Shown: positions 1 to 7,941 of the stretch, piece by piece
How the letters are laid out: every line of letters starts with the position of its first letter
Position numbering within the stretch: position 1 is the stretch's first letter
Source: Streptomyces sp. H27-H5
GTDB lineage: Bacteria; Actinomycetota; Actinomycetes; Streptomycetales; Streptomycetaceae
Direction: 5' to 3'
Length of the DNA stretch: 64,000 bases
NCBI RefSeq assembly: GCF_026627505.1
Contig: NZ_JAPNLK010000031.1
Coordinates: forward strand, 1-64,000
Made by a program: the position numbers and the translations under genes
The notes under the pieces: model-generated
Database searches by the model: none
What the model saw: the letters and a program-made list of their open reading frames with translations, nothing else
What the model was told of the DNA's origin: nothing

Positions 1-55
1 AGGGCTGCTTGCCGCCCTCCCGCGCGTCTCCGCGGTCAGGCTGCCCTCAGCTGCA

Positions 56-856
56 CTAGCCTGCTGCGACAGGCCAGCGGCGGGGTCCTTTCACCCCCGC
101 TCGGGGTAGTGGCGCCTCGTGGCGCACCAGGGCGTACGTCCACGCGATGAAGGCGAGCGCGGTCGGCACCACGCCCAGGTAGATCATGTTGAGCGTCGCG
201 GACAGTGGCGCCTCGGGCAGTTCCGTCGCGAGTTGCCCGGCGAAGGGCAGGCAGGCCACGGCGCCGATCAGGCAGCTGTACGCGGTGATCTGGAGCGGGG
301 TCCCGAAGGAGAGCGCGGGCTTCTGCGCGACCACACCGGTCGCGTAGGCCACGGCGGCCAGCAGGCACAGCGCGACGCCGAGGACCGAGGTGGATCCGTC
401 GCCGCCGGACGACATGGAGAGGCCGACGACCACCGCGCCGACGAAGGAGACGGCCATGCCGGCCAGCAGGCGCGGTGGCAGCGCCTCGCCCAGGAGGCGG
501 GCGGCGAGCAGGGCCATCAGGATGGGGCCGGTGTTCACCAGCAGGGAGGCCGTACCCGCGTCGACGAGCCGTTCGCCCCAGTTCAGCGCGATGGTGTAGC
601 CGCAGAACCACACGAGTCCGGACACCAGGATGCCGCGCCGGGCTCCGCGCGGGGGCAGCCCTTGTCGCCGGATCAGGAGCAGGGTGACGAGCACCAGGGA
701 GGCGGCCAGCAGCCTGCCGAGGGCCAGGGCCCCGGGTGAGTAGGCGGCGCCGGCGCTGCGGATGGACACGAAGGCAGAGGCCCAGGCGAACACCGTGAAG
801 GAGACGGCGCCGACGGTGAGGACTGCGGGCGAGAGCACACTCGGACGGGACTTCAT
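56..856 (-). CDS. EamA/DMT-family exporter, C-terminally truncated
   Basis: Integral membrane protein of the drug/metabolite transporter superfamily, which exports small metabolites or drugs. The 266-residue product shows about eight hydrophobic segments and the first EamA repeat is complete. The second repeat stops after an IAWTYALVRH stretch, where family members continue with two more membrane helices; here about 20 unrelated polar residues lead to a stop. Family members are usually near 300 aa with ten helices, so the last two are missing. ATG at 856 lies seven bases downstream of a likely -10 box, suggesting a leaderless message. It lies 89 bases after an ArsR-type regulator on the same strand and shares an operator with it. 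Family assignment is sure; whether the protein works is doubtful. Confidence 0.8.
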   Translation of the reverse strand: MKSRPSVLSPAVLTVGAVSFTVFAWASAFVSIRSAGAAYSPGALALGRLLAASLVLVTLLLIRRQGLPPRGARRGILVSGLVWFCGYTIALNWGERLVDAGTASLLVNTGPILMALLAARLLGEALPPRLLAGMAVSFVGAVVVGLSMSSGGDGSTSVLGVALCLLAAVAYATGVVAQKPALSFGTPLQITAYSCLIGAVACLPFAGQLATELPEAPLSATLNMIYLGVVPTALAFIAWTYALVRHEAPLPRAGVKGPRRWPVAAG

Positions 857-862
857 GGCTGC

Positions 863-898
863 ACCCTAGCGAGCAATCATTTCGGCGTCCACCGAAAT
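863..898 (-). promoter_or_regulatory. Promoter and ArsR-type operator of the EamA gene
   Basis: On the minus strand a -35-like TGGACG (891-886), a 17-base spacer and a -10-like TAGGGT (868-863) point to transcription starting at or next to the ATG at 856. A 20-base inverted repeat at 879-898, with core TTCG-N8-CGAA, covers the -35 box. A matching element lies before the regulator gene at 1700-1719. The repeat is seen directly; binding by the neighbouring regulator is inferred. Confidence 0.55.
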
Positions 899-945
899 GT
901 TTTGCTCCATTTCCCGACGGCTCTCCCGCTTCCCGCGCTCGATCG

Positions 946-1680
946 TCAGGCCCAGGCGTCCGGGGTGATCCCCAGCAGCTCCCCGAGCACCCGCTCCCCC
1001 TCCTCGGTCACCAGGAGGCCCCGACCGCCGCCGGCGGGCCTCACCACCCAGCCCTCGTCCAGCGCCCGCGCACACAGTCGCGCCCCGGCGAGACCGCCCA
1101 GGTGGCGCCGCCGCTCGGTCCAGTCCAGGCAGGAACTCGCCGGCGGTCGGCGCCCTTCCCGGGCGAGGTCCACGCCGGCCCGCCCGCACCACTCGCGCCC
1201 CGCCTCGGTCAGCTCGAACGCCCCCTCGGTCCGCAGCAGCCCCCGCTCCCCCATGGCGTCGGTGACCGCCATCCCGAGGCGCCCGGCGAAGTGGTCGTAG
1301 CAGGTCCGGGCCCGGGCCAGCGGGTCGGGCGCGGACACGACGGGCACGGCGTGCGCGGCGTCCCGATCGGGGATGGCGTGGGAGGCGAGTTCGTCCACCA
1401 GGCGGGCCGTCGCCGCGTCGGCGATCCGCACGTACTGGTGGCGCCCTTGGCGCTCCGTGACGCAGATCCCCGCGTCGAGCAGCCGGGACAGGTGGCCGCT
1501 GATCGTGGACGGCGCGACCGAGGTGATCCGGGCCAGTTCGCCGGCGGTCCAGGCGCGCCCTTCGAGGAGGGCCATGCAGATGGCGGCCCGGGTCTCGTCG
1601 GCCAGCGCCGCGGCGAGGGAGGCGAGGCGAGCCGCGGGGTCGGGGGCGTCGGCGGGCCTTCCGGCCGGTACGTCGTTCAT
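946..1680 (-). CDS. ArsR/SmtB-type winged-helix transcriptional regulator
   Basis: A 244-aa DNA-binding protein. An N-terminal winged-helix domain (about residues 15-95) contains the helix-turn-helix stretch SVAPSTISGHLSRLLDAG followed by the wing QGRHQYVRI, as in ArsR-type repressors. The C-terminal half (about 110-244) is a second helical/winged region seen in actinobacterial members about twice the usual ArsR length. No metal-binding cysteine motif is evident, so the signal is probably not a metal through the classical site. ATG at 1680 is chosen because the domain begins directly after it; the open frame extends further upstream but without domain content. It probably represses itself and the adjacent EamA exporter through the paired palindromes at 879-898 and 1700-1719. 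Confidence 0.85.
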   Translation of the reverse strand: MNDVPAGRPADAPDPAARLASLAAALADETRAAICMALLEGRAWTAGELARITSVAPSTISGHLSRLLDAGICVTERQGRHQYVRIADAATARLVDELASHAIPDRDAAHAVPVVSAPDPLARARTCYDHFAGRLGMAVTDAMGERGLLRTEGAFELTEAGREWCGRAGVDLAREGRRPPASSCLDWTERRRHLGGLAGARLCARALDEGWVVRPAGGGRGLLVTEEGERVLGELLGITPDAWA

Positions 1681-1699
1681 GGTTCCAGCATGCCGTAAG

Positions 1700-1719
1700 A
1701 CTTCGCTGAACACCGAATG
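1700..1719 (-). promoter_or_regulatory. Probable autoregulatory operator of the ArsR-type gene
   Basis: An imperfect inverted repeat 20 bases upstream of the regulator ATG has the same TTCG-N8-CGAA architecture as the element at 879-898. Read on the minus strand the two share TTCGGTG in the left arm and CGAA in the right arm. Two copies of one palindrome, each directly before one of the two genes of a regulator-transporter pair, fit autorepression plus target repression. Confidence 0.5.
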
Positions 1720-1937
1720 GTTGTCGCCCTCACACGTGGGCCGCACGAGGGGGCGGCACGAGGGGCCGGCGTCCGCCGCCTCTACCGCCCCTTCTGCGCC
1801 ACACACCAGGCTTCGACGGGAGGATTCTTGATCGCGCACTAGACTGGCCGGTTGTTTGGTGCTGGGCCGGAACAACCCGGGCAAACCTGGGCTCCGCCGG
1901 CGACCCGGGACACTCCGGGACCGAGACGTGAGGGCCG

Positions 1938-4900
1938 ATGGCAGCCACACCTGAACGCGGTGAACTGACTCTGCTCGACGACGAGGGCGGACAGGTCGAC
2001 CAAGGCGCCGCCGGCGCGGACCGAGCCGACCACGGAACCGAGGGTTCCGACGGGCCCGCGGAGTCCCCGCGGGCCGGCTCCGAACAGTCCGGCGGCCCCG
2101 GACAGTCCGGCGGCTCCGCGCAGTCCGGCGGCCCCGGGCGGTCCGACGAGTCCGGGAAGGGTGCCCTCTTCTCCGCCGGGCCCGCAGCCGCGCCGCGCAC
2201 CCTCGTCGACGTCTTCGACGCCACCGTGCGCGCGCACCCCGACGAGCTCGCCCTGGACGACGGCTCCGCCCGCCTCACCTACCGGGCGCTGGCCTCGGAG
2301 GTCGAGCGTCGCAGGCGGGCCCTCGCGGCCACCGGGGTGGGGCGCGGCGACCGGGTCGGCGTACGTGTGCCGTCCGGGACCAACGAGCTGTACGTGTCCG
2401 TTCTCGCCGTGCTCGCCGCCGGCGCCGCCTATGTGCCGGTCGACGCCGAGGACCCGGACGAGCGGGCCGAGCTGGTCTTCGCCGAGGCCGGGGTGCGGGC
2501 TGTACTGGGCGCCGGGGAACGCGTCGAGGTCACCGGGTTCCCGGAGTCGCCCGCGGGAGGCTCGCGGGAGCCCGCCGCGCGTCCCGGACCGGAGCACGAC
2601 GCCTGGATCATCTTCACCTCCGGTTCCACCGGCAAGCCCAAGGGCGTCGCCGTCAGCCACCGCAGCGCCGCCGCGTTCGTCGACGCGGAGGCCGCGCTCT
2701 TCCTCGCCGAGGAGCCGATCGGGCCCGGCGACCGGGTCATGGCCGGGCTGTCCGTGGCCTTCGACGCGTCCTGCGAGGAGATGTGGCTGGCCTGGCGCCA
2801 CGGCGCCTGCCTGGTGCCCGTCCCCCGCTCCCAGGTGCGCAGCGGCGCCGACCTCGGCCCGTGGCTGTTGGAACAGGACATCACCGTGGTGTCCACGGTC
2901 CCCACCCTGGCCGCGCTGTGGGAGCCCGACACCCTCGCCGACGTCCGGTTGCTGATCTTCGGCGGGGAGGCGTGCCCGCCCGAGCTGACCCAGCGCCTGG
3001 TCACCGAGGGCCGAGAGGTGTGGAACACGTACGGCCCCACCGAGGCCACCGTCGTGGCCTGCGCCTCGCTCCTGACCGGTGAGGAGCCGATCCGGATCGG
3101 CCTCCCGCTGAACGGTTGGGAACTGGCCGTGGTCGACGAGTCCGGCGAGCCGGTGCCGATGGGCGGCAGTGGACAGCTCGTCATCGGCGGTGTCGGACTG
3201 TCCCGCTACCTGGACCCGGCGAAGGACGCCGAGAAGTATGCCCCGCTGGAGTCCCTCGGCTGGCGGCGCGCCTACCGCAGCGGCGACCTCGTCCGTGCGG
3301 AACCGGAGGGGCTGGTCTTCCTCGGGCGCGGCGACGAACAGATCAAGCTGGGCGGCCGCCGGATCGAGCTGGGCGAGGTGGACGCCGCGCTCCAGGCCCT
3401 GCCCGGTGTCGCCGGCGCGGCCTGCGCGGTCCGCACGGCGCGCGGTGGCAACCAGCTCCTGGTCGGCTATCTGGTCACCCAGGAGGGCTGGGACCACGCG
3501 GCGGCCGTCGAGCGGCTGCGCGCCGAGTTGCCCGCGGCCCTCGTACCGCTGCTCGCGCCCGTCGCGGACCTGCCGACGCGCACCTCCGGCAAGGTGGACC
3601 GGGACGCGCTGCCCTGGCCGCTCCCCGACACGGAGACGGGCGGGCCCGTCGAGCAGTTGTACGGCACCGAGGCCTGGCTCGCCGAGCAGTGGGGCGAGAC
3701 ACTGGGGGTGACCGTCGCCGGGGCCGGCGACGACTTCTTCGCGATCGGCGGCAACAGCCTGGCCGCCGCCCGGCTCACCACGCGCCTGCGCACCCGCTAT
3801 CCGCGCGCGGCCGTCCTCGACATCTACCAGCAGCCCACCCTGCGCAAGCTGGCCCGCCGGTTGGAGAAGTCGGTACGGGACGAGGAGGCCTCCCGGGTCG
3901 TCGCCCCGGTTCCGCTGCGCTCCCAGGTGGCGCAGTCGCTCCTGCTGCTCCCGCTGTTCACTCTGGTCGGTCTGCGCTGGACGGTGGCGCTCCTGGCCCT
4001 GGGCAACGTGCTGCACCTGTTCGGCTCCTATCCGTGGGCGCCCACCGCCTCGTGGTGGCTGGTCGCCGCCGGCGCGGCGCTGTTGTTCAGCCCGCCGGGC
4101 CGGCTGGCGATCGCGGCCGGCGGCGCTCGCCTGCTGTTGCGCGGGGTGAAGGCGGGGCGTCATCCGCGCGGGGGAAGCGTGCACCTGAGGCTGTGGACGG
4201 CCGAGCGGCTCGCCGAGTGCGCGGGCGCGACCTCGCTCACCGGTTCCTGGCTGGAGCGTTACGCGCGGGCCCTCGGCGCCAAGATCGGGCCCGAGGTGGA
4301 CCTGCACTCGCTGCCGCCGGTGACGGGCATGCTCAAGCTCGGCCGCGGCTGCGCCGTGGAGTCCGAGGTGGACCTGAGCGGGCACTGGGTGGACGGGGAC
4401 CGGCTGGTGATCGGCCCGGTGAAGGTCGGCGCGGGTGCGGTGGTCGGCACCCGCAGCCTGCTCTTCCCCGGTGCGCGGGTCGGCAAGCGGGCCGAGGTGG
4501 CCCCGGGTTCCGCCGTGGCCGGGCAGGTGCCGACCGGGCAGCGCTGGGCCGGGGCTCCCGCCGTCAAGCTCGGCAAGGCCAAGCGCAACTGGCCCCGGGA
4601 ACGCCCGCCGCGCGCGCTGCGGTGGCGGGCCGCCTACGGGGCGGCCGGCTTCGGCCTCACGATCCTGCCGGTGCTCGCCGCCCTGCCCGCCCTGCTCGTG
4701 GTGGGCCGGTTCGTGCCGGCCGATGCCGGGCTCGGCGACGCGCTGCGGGGCGCCCTGCTCGCCGTGGTGCCTGGCGCCCTCGCGTTCGGAGCGGCGTACG
4801 CGCTGCTGCTGCTGGTGTCCGTACGGCTGCTCAGCCTGGGTCTGCGGACGGGCACGCATCCGACGCACGGCAGGATCGGCTGGCAGGCGTGGACGGTCAC

Positions 4901-6008
4901 CCAGCTGATGGACCTGTCCCGGGAGACCCTGTTCCCGCTGTACGCGGGGCTGATCACTCCGGTGTGGCTGAGGCTGCTGGGCATGCGGATCGGCCGGGGC
5001 GCGGAGGTCTCCACGGTGCTCGCGCTGCCGAGTCTCACCACCGTCGGCGAGGGTGCCTTCCTCGCCGACGACACCCTGACCGCCCCGTACGAACTGGGCG
5101 GCGGCTGGATGCGGATCGGGCACTCCGAGATCGGCCGGCGGGCGTTCCTCGGCAATTCCGGCATGACCGCGCCGGGCCGCACGGTGCCGGACGGCGGGCT
5201 GGTCGGGGTGTTGTCGGCGACTCCGAAGAAGGCCAAGAAGGGCAGCTCGTACCTGGGTCTGCCGCCGGTCAGGCTGCCCCGGTCGACCGCGGCCGCCGAC
5301 CAGAGCCTGACCTACGATCCGCCCGCGCGGCTGCTGTGGGCGCGGGGCCTGGTGGAGCTGTGCCGGCTCGTCCCGGTGTTCTGCTCGGCGGCCCTGGCCG
5401 TGCTGACGGTGGCGGCGCTCTGCGCACTGGGTACCGGGGACGGTCCGGGGATCGCGGGCGCGGCGCTGCTGTCCGGGCTGGTCCTGCTCGCGGCCGGTGC
5501 GGCCGCGTGCGCGGTCACCGTGGCGGCGAAGTGGCTGCTGGTGGGGCGGCACCGGGCGGGAGAGCACCCGTTGTGGAGCGGCTTCGTGTGGCGCAACGAG
5601 CTGGCCGACACCTTCGTCGAGGTGCTGGCCGTGCCGTGGTTGGCCGGATCCGTGCCCGGTACGCCGGTGCTGGCCCTGTGGTTGCGCGCGCTCGGGGCCC
5701 GGATCGGCCGGGGCGTGTGGTGCGAGAGCTACTGGTTGCCCGAGACGGACCTGGTGGTGCTCGGCGACGCGGTCAGTGTGAACCGCGGCTGCGTGTTGCA
5801 GACGCACCTCTTCCACGACCGGATCTTGAGGACGGATACTGTGGTCCTCCGTGAGGGCTCCACCCTGGGGCCGGGCGGCATCGTCCTGCCCGGGAGTACG
5901 GTCGGTGCCCACAGCACACTGGGTCCCGCCTCTCTCCTGATGGCCGGGGAATCCGTCCCCGCCGACACCCGTTGGCTGGGCAACCCGATCGAGGCGTGGC
6001 GGGCCTGA
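1938..6008 (+). CDS. Pls/PosA-type single-module nonribosomal peptide synthetase (probable polylysine-type synthetase)
   Basis: A 1356-aa membrane-bound synthetase with the architecture of epsilon-poly-L-lysine synthetase. An unstructured Ser/Gly/Gln-rich leader occupies residues 1-80. The adenylation domain (about 80-560) has TSGSTGKPKG near 227-236, YGPTE, YRSGDL and catalytic Lys552. The carrier domain has Ser607 in GGNSL. Six membrane helices lie in pairs near 660-720, 895-975 and 1130-1205 and separate three soluble C-terminal repeats with hexapeptide left-handed beta-helix (acyltransferase-like) patterns. By eye against GrsA the specificity residues read D-A-E-S-I-G-T-V-V-K, close to the lysine code I recall (DAESIGSVCK). 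There is no condensation or thioesterase domain, as expected for Pls enzymes, which polymerise one amino acid iteratively at the membrane. RBS-like GTGAGGG precedes ATG 1938. The product is inferred, not shown. Confidence 0.88.
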   Translation: MAATPERGELTLLDDEGGQVDQGAAGADRADHGTEGSDGPAESPRAGSEQSGGPGQSGGSAQSGGPGRSDESGKGALFSAGPAAAPRTLVDVFDATVRAHPDELALDDGSARLTYRALASEVERRRRALAATGVGRGDRVGVRVPSGTNELYVSVLAVLAAGAAYVPVDAEDPDERAELVFAEAGVRAVLGAGERVEVTGFPESPAGGSREPAARPGPEHDAWIIFTSGSTGKPKGVAVSHRSAAAFVDAEAALFLAEEPIGPGDRVMAGLSVAFDASCEEMWLAWRHGACLVPVPRSQVRSGADLGPWLLEQDITVVSTVPTLAALWEPDTLADVRLLIFGGEACPPELTQRLVTEGREVWNTYGPTEATVVACASLLTGEEPIRIGLPLNGWELAVVDESGEPVPMGGSGQLVIGGVGLSRYLDPAKDAEKYAPLESLGWRRAYRSGDLVRAEPEGLVFLGRGDEQIKLGGRRIELGEVDAALQALPGVAGAACAVRTARGGNQLLVGYLVTQEGWDHAAAVERLRAELPAALVPLLAPVADLPTRTSGKVDRDALPWPLPDTETGGPVEQLYGTEAWLAEQWGETLGVTVAGAGDDFFAIGGNSLAAARLTTRLRTRYPRAAVLDIYQQPTLRKLARRLEKSVRDEEASRVVAPVPLRSQVAQSLLLLPLFTLVGLRWTVALLALGNVLHLFGSYPWAPTASWWLVAAGAALLFSPPGRLAIAAGGARLLLRGVKAGRHPRGGSVHLRLWTAERLAECAGATSLTGSWLERYARALGAKIGPEVDLHSLPPVTGMLKLGRGCAVESEVDLSGHWVDGDRLVIGPVKVGAGAVVGTRSLLFPGARVGKRAEVAPGSAVAGQVPTGQRWAGAPAVKLGKAKRNWPRERPPRALRWRAAYGAAGFGLTILPVLAALPALLVVGRFVPADAGLGDALRGALLAVVPGALAFGAAYALLLLVSVRLLSLGLRTGTHPTHGRIGWQAWTVTQLMDLSRETLFPLYAGLITPVWLRLLGMRIGRGAEVSTVLALPSLTTVGEGAFLADDTLTAPYELGGGWMRIGHSEIGRRAFLGNSGMTAPGRTVPDGGLVGVLSATPKKAKKGSSYLGLPPVRLPRSTAAADQSLTYDPPARLLWARGLVELCRLVPVFCSAALAVLTVAALCALGTGDGPGIAGAALLSGLVLLAAGAAACAVTVAAKWLLVGRHRAGEHPLWSGFVWRNELADTFVEVLAVPWLAGSVPGTPVLALWLRALGARIGRGVWCESYWLPETDLVVLGDAVSVNRGCVLQTHLFHDRILRTDTVVLREGSTLGPGGIVLPGSTVGAHSTLGPASLLMAGESVPADTRWLGNPIEAWRA

Positions 6009-6037
6009 GAGGGCCCGAGCACAGCGCAGGGAGCGGA

Positions 6038-7444
6038 ATGAGCGGCCAGAGAACAGCGGCATCGGACCCGTACTTTCCGGCCAATGGCGACCCTCGTTAC
6101 CGTGTGCACCGCTACGAACTCGCTCTGGAGTACCGTCCCGGCCCCAACCGGCTGGCGGGGACGGCCCGACTCAGCGCGATCGCCGGGCGGGCACCCCTCG
6201 CCGAGTTCCACCTGAACCTGGCGGATTTCCGGATAGGCCGGGTGCTGGTGAACGGCCGGGCGCCGCATTTCGCCCACCGCGGCGGAAAGCTGCGGGTCCG
6301 GCCCGCCAAGCCGCTCGCCGCCGGAGCAGCCTTCACGGTGGAGGTGCACTGGGCGGGCAATCCCAAGCCGGTCCGCAGCCCCTGGGGCGGCATCGGCTGG
6401 GAGGAGCTGACGGACGGCGCCCTGGTGGCCAGCCAGCCGGTCGGCGCCCCCTCCTGGTACCCGTGCAACGACAGGCCTGCGGACAAGGCCTCGTACCAGA
6501 TCTCGGTCAACACCCCGTCCGCCTACACGGTGGTGGCCGGCGGCCGGTTGCTCACCCGCACGACGAAGGCCAGCACCACCACCTGGGTGTACGAACAGTC
6601 CGCGCCGACCTCCAGCTATCTGGTGGGCCTGGCCATCGGCGCGTACCAGACGGTGCTGCTCGGCGACCCCGGTCTCGGCTGGGTGCCGCAGACCGCCCAC
6701 GTGCCGGCCCACCTGCTGCCGCGCTTCTCCCGCGACTTCGCCCGGCAGCACGCCATGATGCGGTTGTTCGAGGACCTGTTCGGCCCCTACCCGTTCGGCG
6801 AGTACGCGGTCGTGGTGGTCGACGAGGAACTGGACGTGCCGGTGGAGGCGCAGGGGTTGTCGCTCTTCGGCGCCAACCACGTGGACGGTGCTCGCGGTTC
6901 GGAGCGGCTCGTCGCCCACGAGCTCGCGCACCAGTGGTTCGGCAACAGCGTGACCATCGCCGACTGGCGCCACATCTGGCTGAACGAGGGCTTCGCGAAG
7001 TACGCGGAATGGCTCTGGTCGGAGCACTCCGGCGGCCGCACCGCGCACGCGCTGGCCCTCGGCGCGCACCGACTGCTGTCGTCGCAGCCGCAGGACCTCA
7101 CGCCGGCGGATCCCGGTCGCAAGCTGATGTTCGACGACCGGCTGTACCAGCGCGGGGGTCTCGCCGTGCACGCGGTCCGCTGCGCCCTGGGCGACGGCGC
7201 GTTCTTCCGGATGTTGCGCGACTGGGCCGCGGCGCACCGCCACGGCGTGGTGACCACCGCGGGCTTCATCGGTCATGTGGCCCGCTACGCGGCCGAACCC
7301 GTCGACGATCTGTTCGCGACCTGGTTGTACGACCCGGCGCTCCCGCCATTGCCCTCGCCTCCGCTGCGGCCGCCGGTACCGGCGCGACCCGGCTATCCGC
7401 CGGCGAACGGCGAGCCCGCCCGCAAGGGTCGCGGCTCCGCCTGA
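6038..7444 (+). CDS. M1-family zinc aminopeptidase
   Basis: A 468-aa metallopeptidase that removes N-terminal residues from peptides. The zinc site is clear: H294-E-L-A-H298 and E317, 18 residues later, in WLNEGF; LYQRGG near residue 370 probably supplies the conserved tyrosine. The substrate-anchoring glutamate seems to be in VEAQG, in place of the GAMEN motif of larger M1 enzymes. The protein lacks the long C-terminal ERAP-like domain, and no signal peptide is seen. ATG 6038 is preceded by AGGGAG and lies 29 bases after the Pls-type synthetase, so the two are probably cotranscribed. In polylysine producers zinc aminopeptidases degrade the polymer, so a role in trimming or self-protection against the neighbour's product is a reasonable inference. 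A general housekeeping role is the alternative. Confidence 0.88.
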   Translation: MSGQRTAASDPYFPANGDPRYRVHRYELALEYRPGPNRLAGTARLSAIAGRAPLAEFHLNLADFRIGRVLVNGRAPHFAHRGGKLRVRPAKPLAAGAAFTVEVHWAGNPKPVRSPWGGIGWEELTDGALVASQPVGAPSWYPCNDRPADKASYQISVNTPSAYTVVAGGRLLTRTTKASTTTWVYEQSAPTSSYLVGLAIGAYQTVLLGDPGLGWVPQTAHVPAHLLPRFSRDFARQHAMMRLFEDLFGPYPFGEYAVVVVDEELDVPVEAQGLSLFGANHVDGARGSERLVAHELAHQWFGNSVTIADWRHIWLNEGFAKYAEWLWSEHSGGRTAHALALGAHRLLSSQPQDLTPADPGRKLMFDDRLYQRGGLAVHAVRCALGDGAFFRMLRDWAAAHRHGVVTTAGFIGHVARYAAEPVDDLFATWLYDPALPPLPSPPLRPPVPARPGYPPANGEPARKGRGSA

Positions 7445-7582
7445 CGAGCGCGCCGATCGAACGCTCCCCGCCTGGCGTACGCGGGCGCGGATCGGGGTAG
7501 TCCTGCTGCCGAAGCCGGCGGCGCCGCGCTTCGGGGCCGTCCCGACCGGGCCGGTTCCCCGTGTGGACGAAGGATGTTCAGC

Positions 7583-7786
7583 ATGGCCAGTGGCACCGTG
7601 AAGTGGTTCAACTCGGAGAAGGGCTTCGGTTTCATCGCCCAGGAGGGTGGCGGTCCGGACGTGTTCGCCCACTACTCCAACATCTCGGGCTCGGGCTACC
7701 GGGAGCTCACCGAGGGGCAGGCCGTCACGTTCGACGTGACCCAGGGGCAGAAGGGGCCGCAGGCCGAGAACATCGTGGTCGCCTGA
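7583..7786 (+). CDS. Cold-shock/CspA-family RNA chaperone
   Basis: A 67-aa OB-fold protein that binds single-stranded RNA and DNA and loosens RNA structure, often induced by cold or stress. RNP1 is KGFGFI (residues 13-18) and RNP2 is VFAHYS; length matches CspA proteins. The start at 7583 is preferred over an in-frame ATG nine bases upstream because GAAGGA at 7569-7574 sits eight bases before it and the N-terminus MASGTVKWF is the family norm. It appears monocistronic, 138 bases after the M1 peptidase and convergent with an amino-acid permease. Confidence 0.95.
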   Translation: MASGTVKWFNSEKGFGFIAQEGGGPDVFAHYSNISGSGYRELTEGQAVTFDVTQGQKGPQAENIVVA

Positions 7787-7941
7787 CACACGGAACGCAC
7801 GGAACCCGGGGCGGGGCCTCACCGGTCGTCGTACCCTCCGGCGCTCCGCCCCGGAGCCGCTCGGCACGGGGAGTTCTCCCGGCGCCCGCGCCGGCCGGTC
7901 ACCCTGCGGTGGGCGGTCGGGGCGGGCGCCGCGTCATGTGC

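Noticed and set aside
1938..6008. Synthetase as a siderophore or antibiotic NRPS module
   Set aside because: There is no condensation, epimerisation or thioesterase domain; the paired membrane helices and three C-terminal repeats are specific to Pls/PosA enzymes.
1839..6062. A 1407-codon open frame antisense to the synthetase gene
   Set aside because: It is a product of GC-biased third positions in the real gene; its translation is a low-complexity Arg/Gly/Gln-rich string with no domain.
6090..6100. TTA in the M1 peptidase, and similar TTA strings at 11066, 17210, 21786 and 48181
   Set aside because: All are out of frame (they fall in xxT TAC codon pairs), so they do not make bldA-dependent codons.
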